From Auricularia sp. M13 (taxonomy: Eukaryota; Basidiomycota; Agaricomycetes; Auriculariales; Auriculariaceae), in contig CM073194.1 of assembly GCA_037042915.1 (NCBI GenBank), forward strand, positions 310,001 to 374,000: DNA of 64,000 nucleotides, written 5' to 3'. Under the pieces are notes generated by a model that was not told the origin of the DNA, ran no database searches, and worked only from the letters and a program-made list of their open reading frames with translations. Numbering within the stretch: the first letter of the stretch is position 1; each line of letters starts with the position of its first letter. A program made the position numbers and the translations under genes. Positions 1 to 12,046 of the stretch are shown here, in pieces.

Positions 1-926
1 GCGCTCGGCGAAAGCAGGCCAAGAGCGCCGAAGACGGCGTGGACCGTGACCAACAGCAAGCTCAACGCTACGAGCGGCACCTTGTATCTTGCCCGTAGGA
101 CAGCGACCAGAGCGAAGAACGAGCGGATGTACCAAAGCTCGTGAGAACTCTGGTACGCAGCCTCGAGCGGTTGCTGCTTCGAGATCGGCGGAGGCGCAGG
201 CGGCGCAGGGAACTGATAGCTGGGCTGACGAGGCAGCGACATGTCGCCAGGCTGCTGCGCGTGCGCAGGTCGGTGGGCATCCTGGGGTACCGGTGGGATG
301 ACAACCGGCAAAGCCGGAGGGAAGTCCACGTTAAGTACTGGGCGGTGCGCGTCTGGAGAGACAGCACCCTGAGCAGCGTCTATCATGACGGGCAACTGGT
401 GCGGCTGTTGTAGCGGAGTGTCCCCAGTAATCTGTATTTGCTCGGCAGACGGAGTGCTGGGACGAGAATCTGGAAATGGACTGTCATCCTGACCGTCACG
501 GTGTATCTCCGCCGTCGCATCGAAAGGTAACGGCAAACCGCCTAGCCATGGGGCTTCGGAGGGCGTGTTCGGGTTGAGCATGTTGGACTCCTCGTCCGGA
601 ACCTCCTCTACTGTCACGGGAGGATAGCGGAAAGAGAGCGTTGGAGGCGCAAGGTCAACATCCATGTCAAGCGGTCCATCCAGTGAGCCTTCACACCCAT
701 CCTGGTCGATGCTGTCTGCACCGTGTGGACTCTGGAGCGCGCCGGTAGCACCCTGTGCCGGGATTTGCTGACTCAAAGCACTAGAAGCCGCTCGAGACAT
801 GGCAGCGAGATGCATACGCGTCCGGTGCTCGTCATATTGGCGAGGGTTTAGTAACATCCCAGCCGGATCCCGGCTTAGACAGATGGTGCATCTGCAATTC
901 TTGAGCTTTGAAGCAAGATTATCAGC
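1..926 (-). CDS. Partial Tnp2/CACTA-type transposon protein, N-terminal part
   Basis: The minus frame is open from about 944 to the window edge, so the 3' part is missing. It starts with a possible zinc ribbon (CRCTIC near 890-905), followed by a Pro/Ser/Gln-rich low-complexity region of some 200 residues. Near the edge comes a conserved-looking segment, HELWYIRSFFALVAV, and a hydrophobic stretch. This order (Cys-rich start, disordered region, ELWYIR-type hydrophobic block) resembles the first part of Tnp2/Transposase_21 proteins of Agaricomycete CACTA elements; that match is from memory of the family. The true start is uncertain: in-frame ATGs lie at 857 and 801, and a splice acceptor could sit at 927. 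The catalytic part would lie outside the window. Confidence 0.5.
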
Positions 927-1640
927 CTGGGCAAGCGCGTTAGTTCAACGGAATACACCATATTATTTGTTCGCGAACCTTTGCCCTGCTGGACTTTTTG
1001 CCAAGCCGTGACTGTTTCGAAATGCTCCTAGAGCTCATGGTAGCGCTTGCGCAGCGACGCGAGACCCAGTTTCAATGCGGAAATGTTGCAGCAGCGCGGA
1101 CGGCTGGCGCAGTAGTACTGCAACACCGCGAGGAGCGGCCGTACGACTCGTTGAAGCGCGTTGTTGGGTACGGTCCGCAACAGGCGAGAGGCAGGCGAGT
1201 CCTCAGACAGAGCAAATGCAGCCGGGGTCTGTGTCCTGCGCGTTCGACGCGAGGACGGCGGCAGCGGCGGTTGTCGGTTGGGAAGCAAGAGCAAACGGCA
1301 GCGGACAAAGAAGATTTAGAGAACACAAAGTCCTTTCCATTCGCAAGCAAGCAGCCATGGTGAGCTAGCACAGCGTGCAGACCATGGGTGAGCGACTGCA
1401 GCGTCGACACGCAAGTGGACAATGCAGGCACGCGCTGATCACCTCGCCGCTCCTACCCGATTAGTTGCCGGTCCGCATCGCAGGTGCGCGTGCCACGCGA
1501 TCTAGCCGACCCCGAACGGTCAGATGGGAGCATATCGTATCCATCCAAGGCTTGTGTCGCGGGTACGGCTTACTGCTTGTGCGATGGAATAGCGTGCTAT
1601 CGAGCCCAGCTTTGGGTGGATCGCGCGCTAGCAGCGTATA
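927..1640. other. Intergenic stretch, no supported gene
   Basis: Several short overlapping frames exist on both strands, but none shows a recognisable motif, splice structure or paralogue. The stretch ends at the TA that flanks the pogo-like element. Confidence 0.5.
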
Positions 1641-1665
1641 CTGTAGAGCTATTAATTATTACCGC
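1641..1665 (+). repeat. Left terminal inverted repeat of the pogo-like element
   Basis: 25 bp starting CTGTAGAGCTATT and ending ACCGC. It is an exact reverse complement of 6027-6051 and is preceded by TA. Confidence 0.9.
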
Positions 1666-1851
1666 CTCGCTTGGACCGTGACATGTCGGAAACATTACCG
1701 GGGCACCCATGTGACACGTGACCAAGACCTGAGAGCCAAAAATTTGAGGAAATTTATTGCTGAGACACAAGAGAGCAAGTGCAGAACTTGTACGACGGAA
1801 CTCGGGAGCAAACATACCGACTTTTTTGCCGCCGTCTACCCTGCCCGTGGC

Positions 1852-4800
1852 ATGGCTGCAGAAAACCTGCATTCTGCTCTAGACTCCAAACTCGACTCGC
1901 TGTCTCGACTTTTCAGGCAGCTACCAACATCCCTGCCTGTTTACAACGCATTCGACAGCCCGCTTGAGCGTGCACACGATATCTACGACGGGCTTGCCAA
2001 ACAGCGAGAGCTTCCGCGAGCTCAGGCATGGCTTACATCTGCCTTCGGTCATTTGGCAGAGGGTCTGCGCATCCCAGAACGCGGCCAACGCCTTCAAGAT
2101 TCCATCGAGTATCTCCACTGTATCATCGATACCATCTCATCGGATTCCGGTGTCATGGCTCTGTCAGAACTCCAGGAAATTGAGCTCTGGATTGATGCAC
2201 TGCTGTCCAAAGCACAGACCATGTGTCAGACGACTTGTTATCCGGAACAGCAACGTGCTACCTTGCGCGCATCGTCTTCGGCCCGATCCAGCGCTGTCCC
2301 GACTGCAGAACAATCCACGCTTGCACCATCATTACCTCGGGCTCCTCCAAATCCCCGCCCGTCCGAGGTTGCTCTGGGCGCACCTGCGTCTATCTCACTG
2401 GGTGGCAGCAGCGGCGGCGGCGGCGGCGGCAGCAGCAGTGTTGTATCCGTCAAGACTTCGCCTGCAGCGCAGCTTCAGTTCAAGCATCATGGCATGCGGA
2501 CTTTGTCTCAAACAAAGCTCACCGCCTTCAAGCGCATGACCAGGAATGAGCAGAGCGCCCGGGAAGCAGAGGTGGCAGAAGAGCGGGCTGAGTTGCGTGC
2601 CGAGCTTCGACGAGCCGAGGAAGAGAAAGCCATCCTGAAGAAAGAGAAGGAGCGCGCTCAGGCGCGAGACCGGCAGCGAAAGCGGAGAGCACTTGTGAAG
2701 GAACAACGAGAGGACATCAAGTTGAAGGCTCGGCTCAGCGATGTACGTGTTCCATGTGCTTGTGTACTCATTTAATCTCTTTCACAGGTCCTGCAACGCA
2801 GTAAGCCAAAATATTTTGCAGACGCAGACAGTGCAGCAGTAGCTACACATCGACGACCAGCGGGGAAAGCAAAGAAGCAGGAGCCCCGGCTCCGGCGGCG
2901 GAAGGCCGTTTGGGCACGTCGTCATCTCCTGCCGCACTATGAGACGGCCGCACGGCATGTTGGCTTTCAGAGCGCAACTGCGCTTGCCCGATACATCAAG
3001 CAGAACGACACTACTGGGCAGTTCAGTGGGCTGCGCGCCGATGTCGTCCAGAAGTGGATCGAGCGTGACGAGAACGGAATCCTAGGCTGGAGCAAGCAAT
3101 TCATCAAGCGTTGCGAAGAAGACGGCGCAAATAAAACTGCAGGGCGCTTGAAGCTGATTGTAAGCATTATTACCGCCTCTATTCTGCCTGGTCTGAATGA
3201 TTGCAGCGCAAGTATCCCAACGTGTTTGAGCCTGCACTGAGGCAGTTGCGCGTCCTTCGAGCTGCACAGGGGACTGTATCCCTGCCGATCACTCGTGCGA
3301 TCTTCAGGGCTCACGCCGAGAACTCTGGCATCGTCGAGCTTCGGTCCAAGATGTTCAGCAATCAAATGCTGCACAACATTCTTCACGACGTCCTGAATTG
3401 GTCATATCGCTGTGCAACCAGAGCAGCACAGAAGCTTCCTGACGACTGGGAGCTGCTTTGCGAAGAGACTCATGCACGGATGGTCTACAACATCAGGTTC
3501 AGCCCGATACGACACCCTGCGTTAGTGGTCAATCCGGACCAGGCTGGCCAAGGTCTAATGCCGACGGGTAAGAAGACGTGGGCGGAACGAGGCTCCAAAC
3601 AAGTTGGAACATATGGGCACGGCGAAAAAAGACAGGTATTGCAGCGTGGAGTGCGCCTGTGTTCTTAATAATCATGCTGATAGACATCTGTCAGATGACG
3701 CTCGTAGTAGCCTCCTCGTGCGATGGGCAAATGCTACCGTTTCAAAGCGTCTGGGGCGGAAGTAGAAGGGAAAGTCTTCCTTCTCCAAGGGCGCCGAAAT
3801 GGAACGAAGCAAAAGATCTCGGCTTCACGTTTGCTCACGGCGACACAAGGCATTGGAGCTCTCGTGAATCTACAAAGGCTGTGAGTTGCCTCGCTTGCTG
3901 TGATATCAGCTCGCTTACACCGTATCAGTGGGTCAAAGAGATCCTGTTGCCCTACCATGCGAGGATTTGCAAGGAAAATGGCTATCCTGATGATGAGCCG
4001 ATGATCCTCCTGCTCGACGTCTGGCCCATTCATATTGCAAAGTCATCGCCCAACGATTTTTTGCCATGGCTTCAGCGCACGTACCCATGGATTCATCCCA
4101 TCTTTATTCCGGGCGGATGTGAGTAGAGCAGCAGCGGGATAGACCAAATTTGAACGCTTTGTAGGCACTGGCGTGTTTCAACCTGCGGATGTCGGGCTTC
4201 AGCGCCTGGTCAAGTACCTCATCAAGACATCGGCAACGGACTGGCTTACCGCTACCATCACACGCCAACTTGCGCGCGGTATCGCTGCCGAGGACGTTGT
4301 GGTCCCGAAAGAGCTGGGCGTTTTGCGCGACGAGACTGTCGCATGGTGTGTCGACGCGTTCAAGTACATGGCTGGCAGGCCGGAGCTCGTACGCAAGGCA
4401 TGGGCGAAATGCATCACCGGCGAGCTCAACCTTTCTTGGGAAAGTCTGACGGGGCCAGCGGGCCTGGCAAACTACCAGAAGCATATGAAGCGCGGGGTCT
4501 TCGCGCAGCAGGTGTCCGGCGACCCAGTCATTCCTCTCCCTGACAACATCACCGACCTCCCCGAACATGTAGAGGGCGATGAGGCTGTCTATGATGACGA
4601 CCTTTCCCTGCCAACTGACTCTGTCGCTTCTGCCTTACTCGACGGCAGCATGCCGCATGACTGCACGCATGACGATAACGGCGACCTGCAGGCAAATGTC
4701 GCCGACGCCGACAATGAGCTTGTTTTCGAAGAGGACATCACTGCCGACAGTACAGATGCAGGCTCCGATGCGGGCGACGGAAGTGAGCAAGAAGCAGAGC

Positions 4801-5822
4801 GCAACAGTGAGCGCACGGCAGATTCGGACGATGGCATTTTGGACTGCAACATGGCTCACATGGACAACGACGGCACCAATGCCGAATGGGACGGCGACAG
4901 CGCATGGGAAGACGAATATATCGACGCGGCATGGTACGACGAATACGCAGCGTTACCAGATATTGGTTTCTTCGCGCCGGACAGCGAGACCATCACAGAT
5001 GACCACGGCTGTCCGGACGGTGGGCCTGGCAATGCAGACAGCGCACCATGTAACACTGGAAACGCTTTGAAGAACCACGATAGCGCATCGAGCAGCGCGG
5101 ACGGTGCTTTCAGCCACGTGGATAGCGATTCGCAAAGCGCGCACGACCTGGCGATGAACACGGACGGCGCGTCGACGATCACAACAAACGCGCTGCCAAC
5201 GACGAGCAGCGGACAGCGCGACGTAGACAGCGTACCAGGAACCGTGGAAAGCGCACCGGACAGCGCGAATACCGCCCAGAACAGCTCTGCTGTCTGCAGA
5301 GCTGTAACTTTCTACGAAAGCGCCAGCCCTTCCGCAGGCGAGCGTCCAGTTCAGCTGGCACTCAACATATCGGTTCTTGCGGCAGGCGAGACACACCATG
5401 CGGCGCTGCAGTCTCCCACCACCGAGAAAGAGCGCAGGTGCGCCATCCGGGAGCTTGCGCAGGCTGGCAAATCCGCAAGCAAGAAACCGCATAAGCCCCG
5501 AAAGCAGGTGACGACAAAGCGGAAGAAGCCAGCGAAGCCGGCGGCGGGCTCGACGAGGCGGCAGGCCAAGAATGCGACACAATGCAGAGCTGCGAGCCCA
5601 CCGCTGCCGCGTGCACAGGATGTCGCAGGCAGTGCGCCTGCGCGGCCACGCAGGACCGTACGAGCACCAGTGATATTCGGGGAGAAAGCTTCACCGCGGG
5701 CCATCAGAATGGCAGCGCAGCTCGACGACGACGATGACCGGGAAGATTTAGACGGTGTGGATGAGGGTTCGGACGTTGAACGTCCCGCCAAACGTCGCCG
5801 AACAGCAGCCGGTAGGCGCTAA
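1852..5822 (+). CDS. DDD transposase (DDE_1 type) of the pogo-like element
   Basis: Proposed exons 1852-2742, 2788-3159, 3207-3635, 3695-3880, 3929-4118 and 4165-5822 join in phase into 1,241 residues. A Gly/Ser-rich linker and a coiled-coil, basic region fill residues 180-300, with a DNA-binding-type region around 320-420. The catalytic core follows: VVNPDQAG (first Asp, about 532), LLLDVWPIH (second, about 656) and FQPADVG (third, about 698), with 41 residues between the last two. The QPxDVG ending is typical of pogo/Fot-type DDD enzymes. The C-terminal 450 residues are acidic and repetitive and end in a Lys/Arg-rich tail that looks like a nuclear localisation signal. The start is the first in-frame ATG inside the left repeat that leads into the conserved part. 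No stop or frame break was found. Confidence 0.82.
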
Positions 5823-6026
5823 AACAATGTTGTCCACCTGCGCATACCGCGCATGAACCTCCTATCTTCTATAGCCATATTTTGCGCGCCGAAGGCGCGG
5901 AGCTCCGGCCACTCAGAATTGATATTTCATTGCTCCAGTGCCGTGACATGCCATTACCATGACCCTCGTGTGACATGCTACAGAACGCCTTTATTACCGC
6001 GCCGCGCGACGTCCGTGACGCGTGAC

Positions 6027-6051
6027 GCGGTAATAATTAATAGCTCTACAG
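6027..6051 (-). repeat. Right terminal inverted repeat of the pogo-like element
   Basis: 25 bp, GCGGTAATAATTAATAGC to TCTACAG, the exact reverse complement of the left end, followed by TA at 6052-6053. Confidence 0.9.
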
Positions 6052-7861
6052 TACTGCACATACGGATTGCTAGCGATTACACGATTACTAGCTTTGAGTA
6101 GCTATCGATAAGGCCATGCAGCATGAATACAAACAACGGCTTGGATCCCTAGGCTACATCGCGCTTTACCGCAACACTTGGCCACGAGGGCTCCGCTCGC
6201 AGTGACTGGTGGATCTTGGACCAGAGTCGTCATTCAATCTGCACCGCTACCCATCTTCCGTGACAAGTCGACAATTGCTCACCAACTTGACACCCTCGCA
6301 TCTGATATTTGCGCATCAGCCGGTCTCAGCAGCAATTGTCTCCAGGGCCTACGACCTCTGTGTCGCCTGGAGGACCAGGAGAAGCTGTTCCGATCATCGA
6401 CTCGATCTTCACCGCAACATTCATCGCTGCTTCTATGCCTGTCGGACAGCGCAGCTGCGTCCCAGTTGCTTCGCAATGGTGTCATCGTCCAAGGTGCTTA
6501 CTGCCGCACATCATCCTATCGGTCTCGATCCCGTCAGACTACACCAAAACCCTAACCCCTCTTCCTCCATCTTCCCACACTTCCTCTCCATTCATCCCTT
6601 TTTCATGAGCAGTAGCCGATTTCCATTCCGTCACTCAACCGTTGCTTTTTCAACCACACCCTCGTCCGCCGCGAACACAGCACATGATACGCACTCTGTG
6701 CTCTGTGAACGGCATTGAGGCATGCCTCTGAGCACGAGGGACTGGTTATAATGGGGGCGCCCTGATAGATTATTCCTCCCGCAGCTATGGACTCATTTTA
6801 GGCACCAATCCGTGTAAAGCCCGCATAGGCAACGCCTCATGGGCTATATATGATTCAAAAAAAAAAAAAAAAAAAAAAAAAAAGCCCTCCGCATACGGCG
6901 TTACCATCTGTGAAGAGGGTTCCACAACTTCTGGTTCGACTCCAAGGGGTACGCAGTTGTTAAGCGCCCGGAAGCAACTGGGAGGGGGAGGGTCCCCCGC
7001 AGATGCTGTTATGGAATTTTTTTAATATCTTGAATTATTTTTTGGGGATGGTTGAGAGAATTGGTTTAGCTTTTTAGAGGTGATATAACCCATTTCTAAG
7101 CATCTCATGTAGGTAAAGCAGCTGAATTCACAGAATAATACTTTGCAGTCCGTTTTCGGCACATTGCCTCCGACACCGGAATCAGACGGACGGCCGTTCA
7201 CTGTGCATTGCAAAGGCAATCATCTTATACAGTGGCTGTGGCAATCTTAAAGAGATGTATGTGGGTATTTATGGGAGATGCGGTTGGCTTCATCCCATAC
7301 AGAGGGCCATGGGCAGTACAAAATCCTCCTCAACCACTCTCGGCAAGCCTTGCTGAGGGGAGTCGTGCCCAAGCAATAGTCCTTCATCATCTCGGCTTTC
7401 TTATGCATTGCCTCGTCAATATCTGCTGTCAATTGGGGTGCTAACACCCTGGTATCACAATAACTACAATCTCGAAGGTGAACCTCGGGATCAATACGGC
7501 GTCCCAGATAGGGAACTGTCACCTGTCAGGTCACGTGACAGAGGGGGAGGGGGTCGCTCGAGAGTTGTTATGGAATTTTTCGGGACGGTGCAGGAATTTT
7601 TTTTTTGCCACCCCCTTGTTCGACTCCAATGCGCGTGCCGCCCGTACGGAGGATTGCCGCTGCTCGTGGTTGACGGCTCAGGACCCAGCTGGGAAGACTT
7701 GGTGTCGTCACTGACTCGAATGAATAGCAACCCCATGCTACAGATGGATTGGGGTCCCATGCCGTCAGTATACTGCGGCCGCGGTTCCTACATATATACA
7801 GGGACCCCCAGCAGCGTACGCGGACTCGTTCTTACCCAGTCTTCCTCAGCACATCTTAGTA
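6052..7861. other. Intergenic region with poly(A) tract and repeat debris
   Basis: Short frames overlap on all strands with no convincing gene. A 91-codon minus frame at 7247-7522 has plausible composition but no relative that I recognise. The stretch holds a 27-nt A tract (6857-6883) and two copies of a dispersed motif (6980-7050 and 7541-7610) described in the findings. A TATA-like sequence at about 7790-7800 lies some 65 bp before the first P450 start. Confidence 0.5.
6857..6883 (+). repeat. 27-nt poly(A) tract, possible retroposon tail
   Basis: An uninterrupted run of 27 A. It could be the 3' tail of a retroposed sequence, but no source gene or target duplication was recognised. Confidence 0.4.
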
Positions 7862-10025
7862 ATGGCTGGTGGTATTGTACTCGTGCTCGCTTCCTTTGCC
7901 GCAATGGCAATGCTCGTCTGCGGCAAATGGCTCTGGACGACGATGAAACGACGCCGGTCCGGTGTGCGCTTGCCGCCCGGCCCACCCGGTGTTCCTCTCC
8001 TAGGGAATATCTTCGACGTTCCCTCCGTTGACAGCCACCTTACCTACTTCGAGCTCGCGAAGAAATACGGTGCGTATTTGCCGCTTCAGCTGGCCGCAGT
8101 TTCATCTTCATTCATTCAACATTGAACGCTACATCCCGTTATAAGGACCAATCATGCATTTCAAGATCCTCAATCGCGCAGTAGTCGTCGTCAGCGACGT
8201 CAAAATCGCCAGCGAGCTTCTCGAGAAGCGCGGTGCAATCTACTCGGACCGGCCGCCGTACTACATGGCAGATGCGTGAGTACTACATAATGCGACTGCA
8301 AGAAAAGGGCTCATCGTCAATCCTGTGCGCTCAGCGTGGGCTACGGGTGGGACGTCGCAAACATGGGCCACACTGAAGCATGGCGCATCCGCCGCCGCAT
8401 GGTGCATCAGAAGTTTTACGCGAATGCGACCGCGCAGATGCACGGGCTCATTCGCCGGTCCTGCGTCGAGTTTGCGCGCAACCTCCTCCACACGCCGGAA
8501 AACTTCCATCGCCACATCCGCTGGCGAGTATACTCGTTCAACCGCTCGCGCCGCAAATCTCTTCATCTCACGCTCGGTTCCAGGTCTGCTGCGGCTAATA
8601 TCATGAAAGTCGTCTACGGCATCAACGTCGCAGATGAAAACGACCCATACGTCGATATCGCCGAGAAAGGCATGGAGGTTGTGGGGCGGTTGACGATGCC
8701 GGGAAGTACTCCCGTCGACCAGCTGCCGTTCCGTGAGTCGTCCACTGGCGGAGTGGCTGCCTCATACGTCTATACCTAGTGCTGCGCATCCCGGAGTGGG
8801 TGCCATTCTTCGGCCAGTGGACGAAGAGTGTACGCGTCTTGCACAAGTATCCGATGGATATGTGCGAGGTGCCTTACGGACGCTCCATTGACGATATTGT
8901 ACGCCATTATTACCTATAATGCTCACACCTTTCTAATGGCAGATACCTTTCTAGAATGAGGGTGTCGGGCAGCCGTGCATGGTTTCCGAGAACCTCGATC
9001 TTATGCAGGAAGATCCCACCGTAACAGTGCAAGCGATCAAGGACGCATGCGCCGTCTCGTACCTAGGTGCGCCGGCGTGCATTATTATACATAGCCGGCC
9101 GTTCTGGTCATTCTCACCCGCAAGGAAACAGGAGGAGCAGACACGACGGTCGGGACGTTGATCTCCTTTGTCATGGCCATGGTCCTCTGGCCCGAATGCC
9201 AGAAGAAAGCGCAACAAGAACTCGATCGTGTACTCGGGGACCGGCTTCCTGATTTCGCCGACCAGAGCTCTCTTCCGTACGTCGAGGCTATCATTAGGGA
9301 AACGTACCGGAAATTCCCTGTGACACCGCAGGGTGAGGAATACTTCGCACCTTCTTAACTCGCGTTTGGGAAGTAAGACTGACCTTGACTTCGACCCGAA
9401 AGCTCTTCCCCATGCCGTTGAAGAGGATGACGTTTATCAGGGTATGCTGATTGAGAAGGGAACCACGGTGGTAGCCAATGTCTGGTGCGTCCTTCGACTT
9501 CACTTGCATCACTCGGGAAACAAATGCTCACCGGTATCTCAGGGCGATGATGCACGACGAAAAGACGTATCCGGACCCCAAAACGTTCAATCCTGACAGA
9601 TGGATGAAGGGCGGCGAGATAGACAGCAGCGCGCAGGATCCGCGAGTGGCTGGGTTCTACGGGTTTGGGAGACGGTGAGTTTATCGCCCGCTCAGGTTCA
9701 AGGTCGTCTTCGTACTCATGGCAACGATAATAACGCAGCCTCTGTCCTGGGCGTCACTTCGCCGACGCTTCGGTTTATCTAACGATTGCGACCGCTCTGA
9801 AGTGCTTTGACTTTGGATATCACGTTGAGAACGGTGCGATAATCCCACCGAGTGGGAAAATCCATACGGGCATTGTGAGGCACGTCGGCTGACGCTCTCT
9901 CGTGTCGCGTAACCTTGGAGCTGATATCATCCAGCTGCCCCGTGCCATTCAAATGCTGCATCACGCCGCGTTCGGAGAGCATTATCCCTCTTCTCGAAGC
10001 AGCGAGCGAAATGTGCAACGATTGA
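7862..10025 (+). CDS. Cytochrome P450 monooxygenase, paralogue A
   Basis: Eleven exons (7862-8069, 8146-8275, 8335-8523, 8584-8732, 8780-8898, 8955-9066, 9132-9332, 9403-9484, 9543-9674, 9739-9879, 9935-10025) join in phase to 517 residues, the usual fungal P450 length. It has an N-terminal membrane anchor, the Pro-rich hinge PPGPPGVPLLGN, the I-helix segment GGADTT, the K-helix ETYR (ExxR) and the haem-ligand motif FGFGRRLCPGRHFA. As a class II microsomal enzyme it would use NADPH-P450 reductase at the ER; the substrate is unknown. Overall it resembles basidiomycete CYP64-like enzymes (my judgement). Introns 3 and 10 need GC-AG splicing (gcgagt, gcacgt); without this the frame is lost. A TATA-like site lies about 65 bp upstream. 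Confidence 0.9.
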
Positions 10026-10238
10026 GATGCTCGCATGGCGATAAGTCCGAGCCGTCCATATCGCTCGAATATAGAAACGAAGTGTACTTATACTTGTATC
10101 TTTTCCTTAGCAAGCACGAATGACTCCGACCATGTTGTCCGATTTGAAAGTCCGCATGATCTCTTGTGCTGGCTTTGCTCGGTGCTCGGCAAATAACTCT
10201 TTCGTGTAACTCCGTTGACAGACATCCTCTCCAGTACA

Positions 10239-11237
10239 GAACTGTAAGCTCGAGGACGTTGTAGAGGTGCGTATTGTATTTGCTTTATCCAGGACCGTAT
10301 TTTTCTCACAGCCATCGCGCGCACGCGTTTGCTCAGATTTACGAGGGCTTTATCCACGGCCCCAAGTACGGCGTGCTCCTGCGTTGCGACGACCCGGCCG
10401 ACAAGTCATTATTTTTGCCGCCTTCGCCTTTCCCATCCTTCTCACATGGCCTCCTTACTCCCGCAGTTGCAACACGTACGCCGGCCGCTGGCGCGGCGAA
10501 AACACGACCAAGGAAACGGTGATCTACGACCTCTCGTTTGAACGAGGAGTTCTGCATGTTCGGGTACACCGTCACGGACAGCTCGTTGGGCTTCTACTAC
10601 GGCACGGACCTCATCCATCGCTTCTACCACATTTCCAACAACACCGTCGGCGTCGTCGACCACCACGCGGACTCGTACACCGACTGTCTCGCGCTCGCCA
10701 CGGAGAAGCCCGAGCTGGCTATCCTTAATTCGCACTCGCTGCAGGTGCGCATCCCGCTCGATACCCCCATGCGCACTTGCTAATGCTGGCTGCAAGTACT
10801 TCGTGGCGAACTGCGCGCGCACCGTCGCGCTGCCGCCGAACGGGTGTCTGGTAGAGGCCAAGCAGGACACCGCGAAGCCGACCACGACGTCCAGGGCTAA
10901 TGCCCCTTGCCGTGCGTCTGCCCCGTCAATTCCTGAGCCCCTCTCCTGATCTCTATCTCAGACACTCACGAGGACGGTGAGGTGCGCTGCCCCGCCGGCG
11001 AGGACAACGACGGCGATAGCGACAGGTCCGGCTCCGCCAGGCAACGGCGCGTCCGCGATGCACATTCAGGGTGAGTTCCTCTAAGTCCTCTGTCGGCCTT
11101 GCAGAAATATTGACTCACCAGACACAGGCTCAGCAGTTTCCGCTCTCCTTTTCTTTGCCCTCTTCTTCATTGCAAGTCTGAGCTCCATGACGGGCACTCC
11201 GTCTTGTTGGATTTTCTATTATTATCGTCGATTATAA
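10239..11237 (+). pseudogene. Degraded Asp f 2/Pra1-like zinc-binding secreted protein
   Basis: Conserved blocks of the Asp f 2/Pra1 zincophore family appear in order over several exons: LLRCDDPAD near 10375, YAGRWRGENTTKETVIYDL near 10475-10535, EFCMFGYTVTDS near 10545, a VVDHHADSYTD block near 10660, and the C-terminal zinc motif CHTHEDGEVRC near 10911-10995. Family members are secreted proteins that scavenge zinc. Here no signal peptide or full N-terminus is present upstream. At about 10540-10550 the frame changes by one base and some residues of the motif between SFE and EEFC are missing. The last junction (about 11070-11127) also does not keep phase. It is therefore probably a pseudogene, although sequence errors cannot be excluded. 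Confidence 0.6.
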
Positions 11238-11392
11238 CGAGGAATTTATTCAGTTGCAGTTTTCACAATTACTTACGTCTTGCAAGCGCACAAGTCTCTG
11301 CCTGAGGTGTGACTAGAAATTGACGACAACTGCGTGAGGCGATCCCTCGAGCCTGCAAGCTCTTGCGAGCAGCGAGCACGACGAGATACGAT

Positions 11393-11856
11393 TCATAAGC
11401 GAGCGCTGATTCCGACGACAGCGCGGATGAAGGATGGCTGGCACAGCTCTACAGACGCGCTATGTAAGCGAACCCAAACCCTCGGGATAAATGCTGCATG
11501 CTCCGCAGCGTTGAGTCGCAGTGACGGGAACGCCTTAATGCAGATTGTAGTGTCGAAGTCTGTGGGCAGTATGATACACATGATACGCGTAATGCCAGCA
11601 GATAAATGCAGAAAGAGGTAGATAGTATTGGCGAACTCGACGATGTAAAGTCCTGCGTTGATACAGAGGATCTTACGGGAGCGGTTATACACCACGTAGA
11701 TGCGGATTTGAAGGAGGACTGAGGACGCACGTGGGCCGTCGAATTGCACCCAGCGCAGCGCGAAAGCCTACCTCGTATAGATAGACTGATGATGATTGAA
11801 GCTGAAGCGCTAACCCAGCTCTGTGTGAGGAGTCTAAGAGCAGCAAACATGAGCAA
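11393..11856 (-). pseudogene. Possible remnant of a multi-pass membrane protein gene
   Basis: Two overlapping minus frames carry hydrophobic segments, one containing RIYVVYNRSRKIL followed by a second hydrophobic helix. This pattern recalls the DUF6533-type membrane proteins common in basidiomycetes (from memory). No start, signal or complete exon set could be assembled, so it is listed as a likely remnant. The rest of 11238-12046 shows no gene. Confidence 0.25.
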
Positions 11857-12046
11857 CAGCTGCGTCGATCTCGCCGCGCCTCAACTGACGCCTGAAGGGA
11901 CTGAGAAAGGCAACTCGGTGAAACGTTCCGCTCGACTTACTTCTTGCGATAAATGCACCAAGTACAGTGAAGAGAAAATATACGAAAAGTGTTCGTGCAG
12001 TGGTTATTACTTGGCGATAATTTCGATGAACACCTTCGGGGAACTC

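Larger units (their letters stand above)
1641..6051 (+). mobile_element. Complete pogo-like (Tc1/mariner superfamily) transposon
   Basis: The element of 4,411 bp has 25-bp perfect terminal inverted repeats starting CTGTAGAGC. It is flanked on both sides by TA (1639-1640 and 6052-6053), the target duplication of the Tc1/mariner superfamily. Just inside the ends, both sides carry further shared motifs in direct orientation (CCGTGACATG followed by CATTACC), possible subterminal transposase sites. Between the ends lies one spliced transposase gene with an open frame through all exons. The perfect ends and intact gene suggest a young copy that may still be active. Confidence 0.88.

Noticed and set aside
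2401-2440. GGC trinucleotide repeat as an independent microsatellite
   Set aside because: It codes for the Gly/Ser linker of the pogo-like transposase.
6545-6562. AACCCTAACCCC, resembling telomere repeats
   Set aside because: Only about two units inside a C/T-rich stretch; too short for an interstitial telomere.
6930-6950. GGTTCGACTCC, resembling a tRNA T-arm/B box
   Set aside because: No acceptor stem, anticodon arm or convincing A box at the right distance; a SINE origin cannot be supported from this alone.
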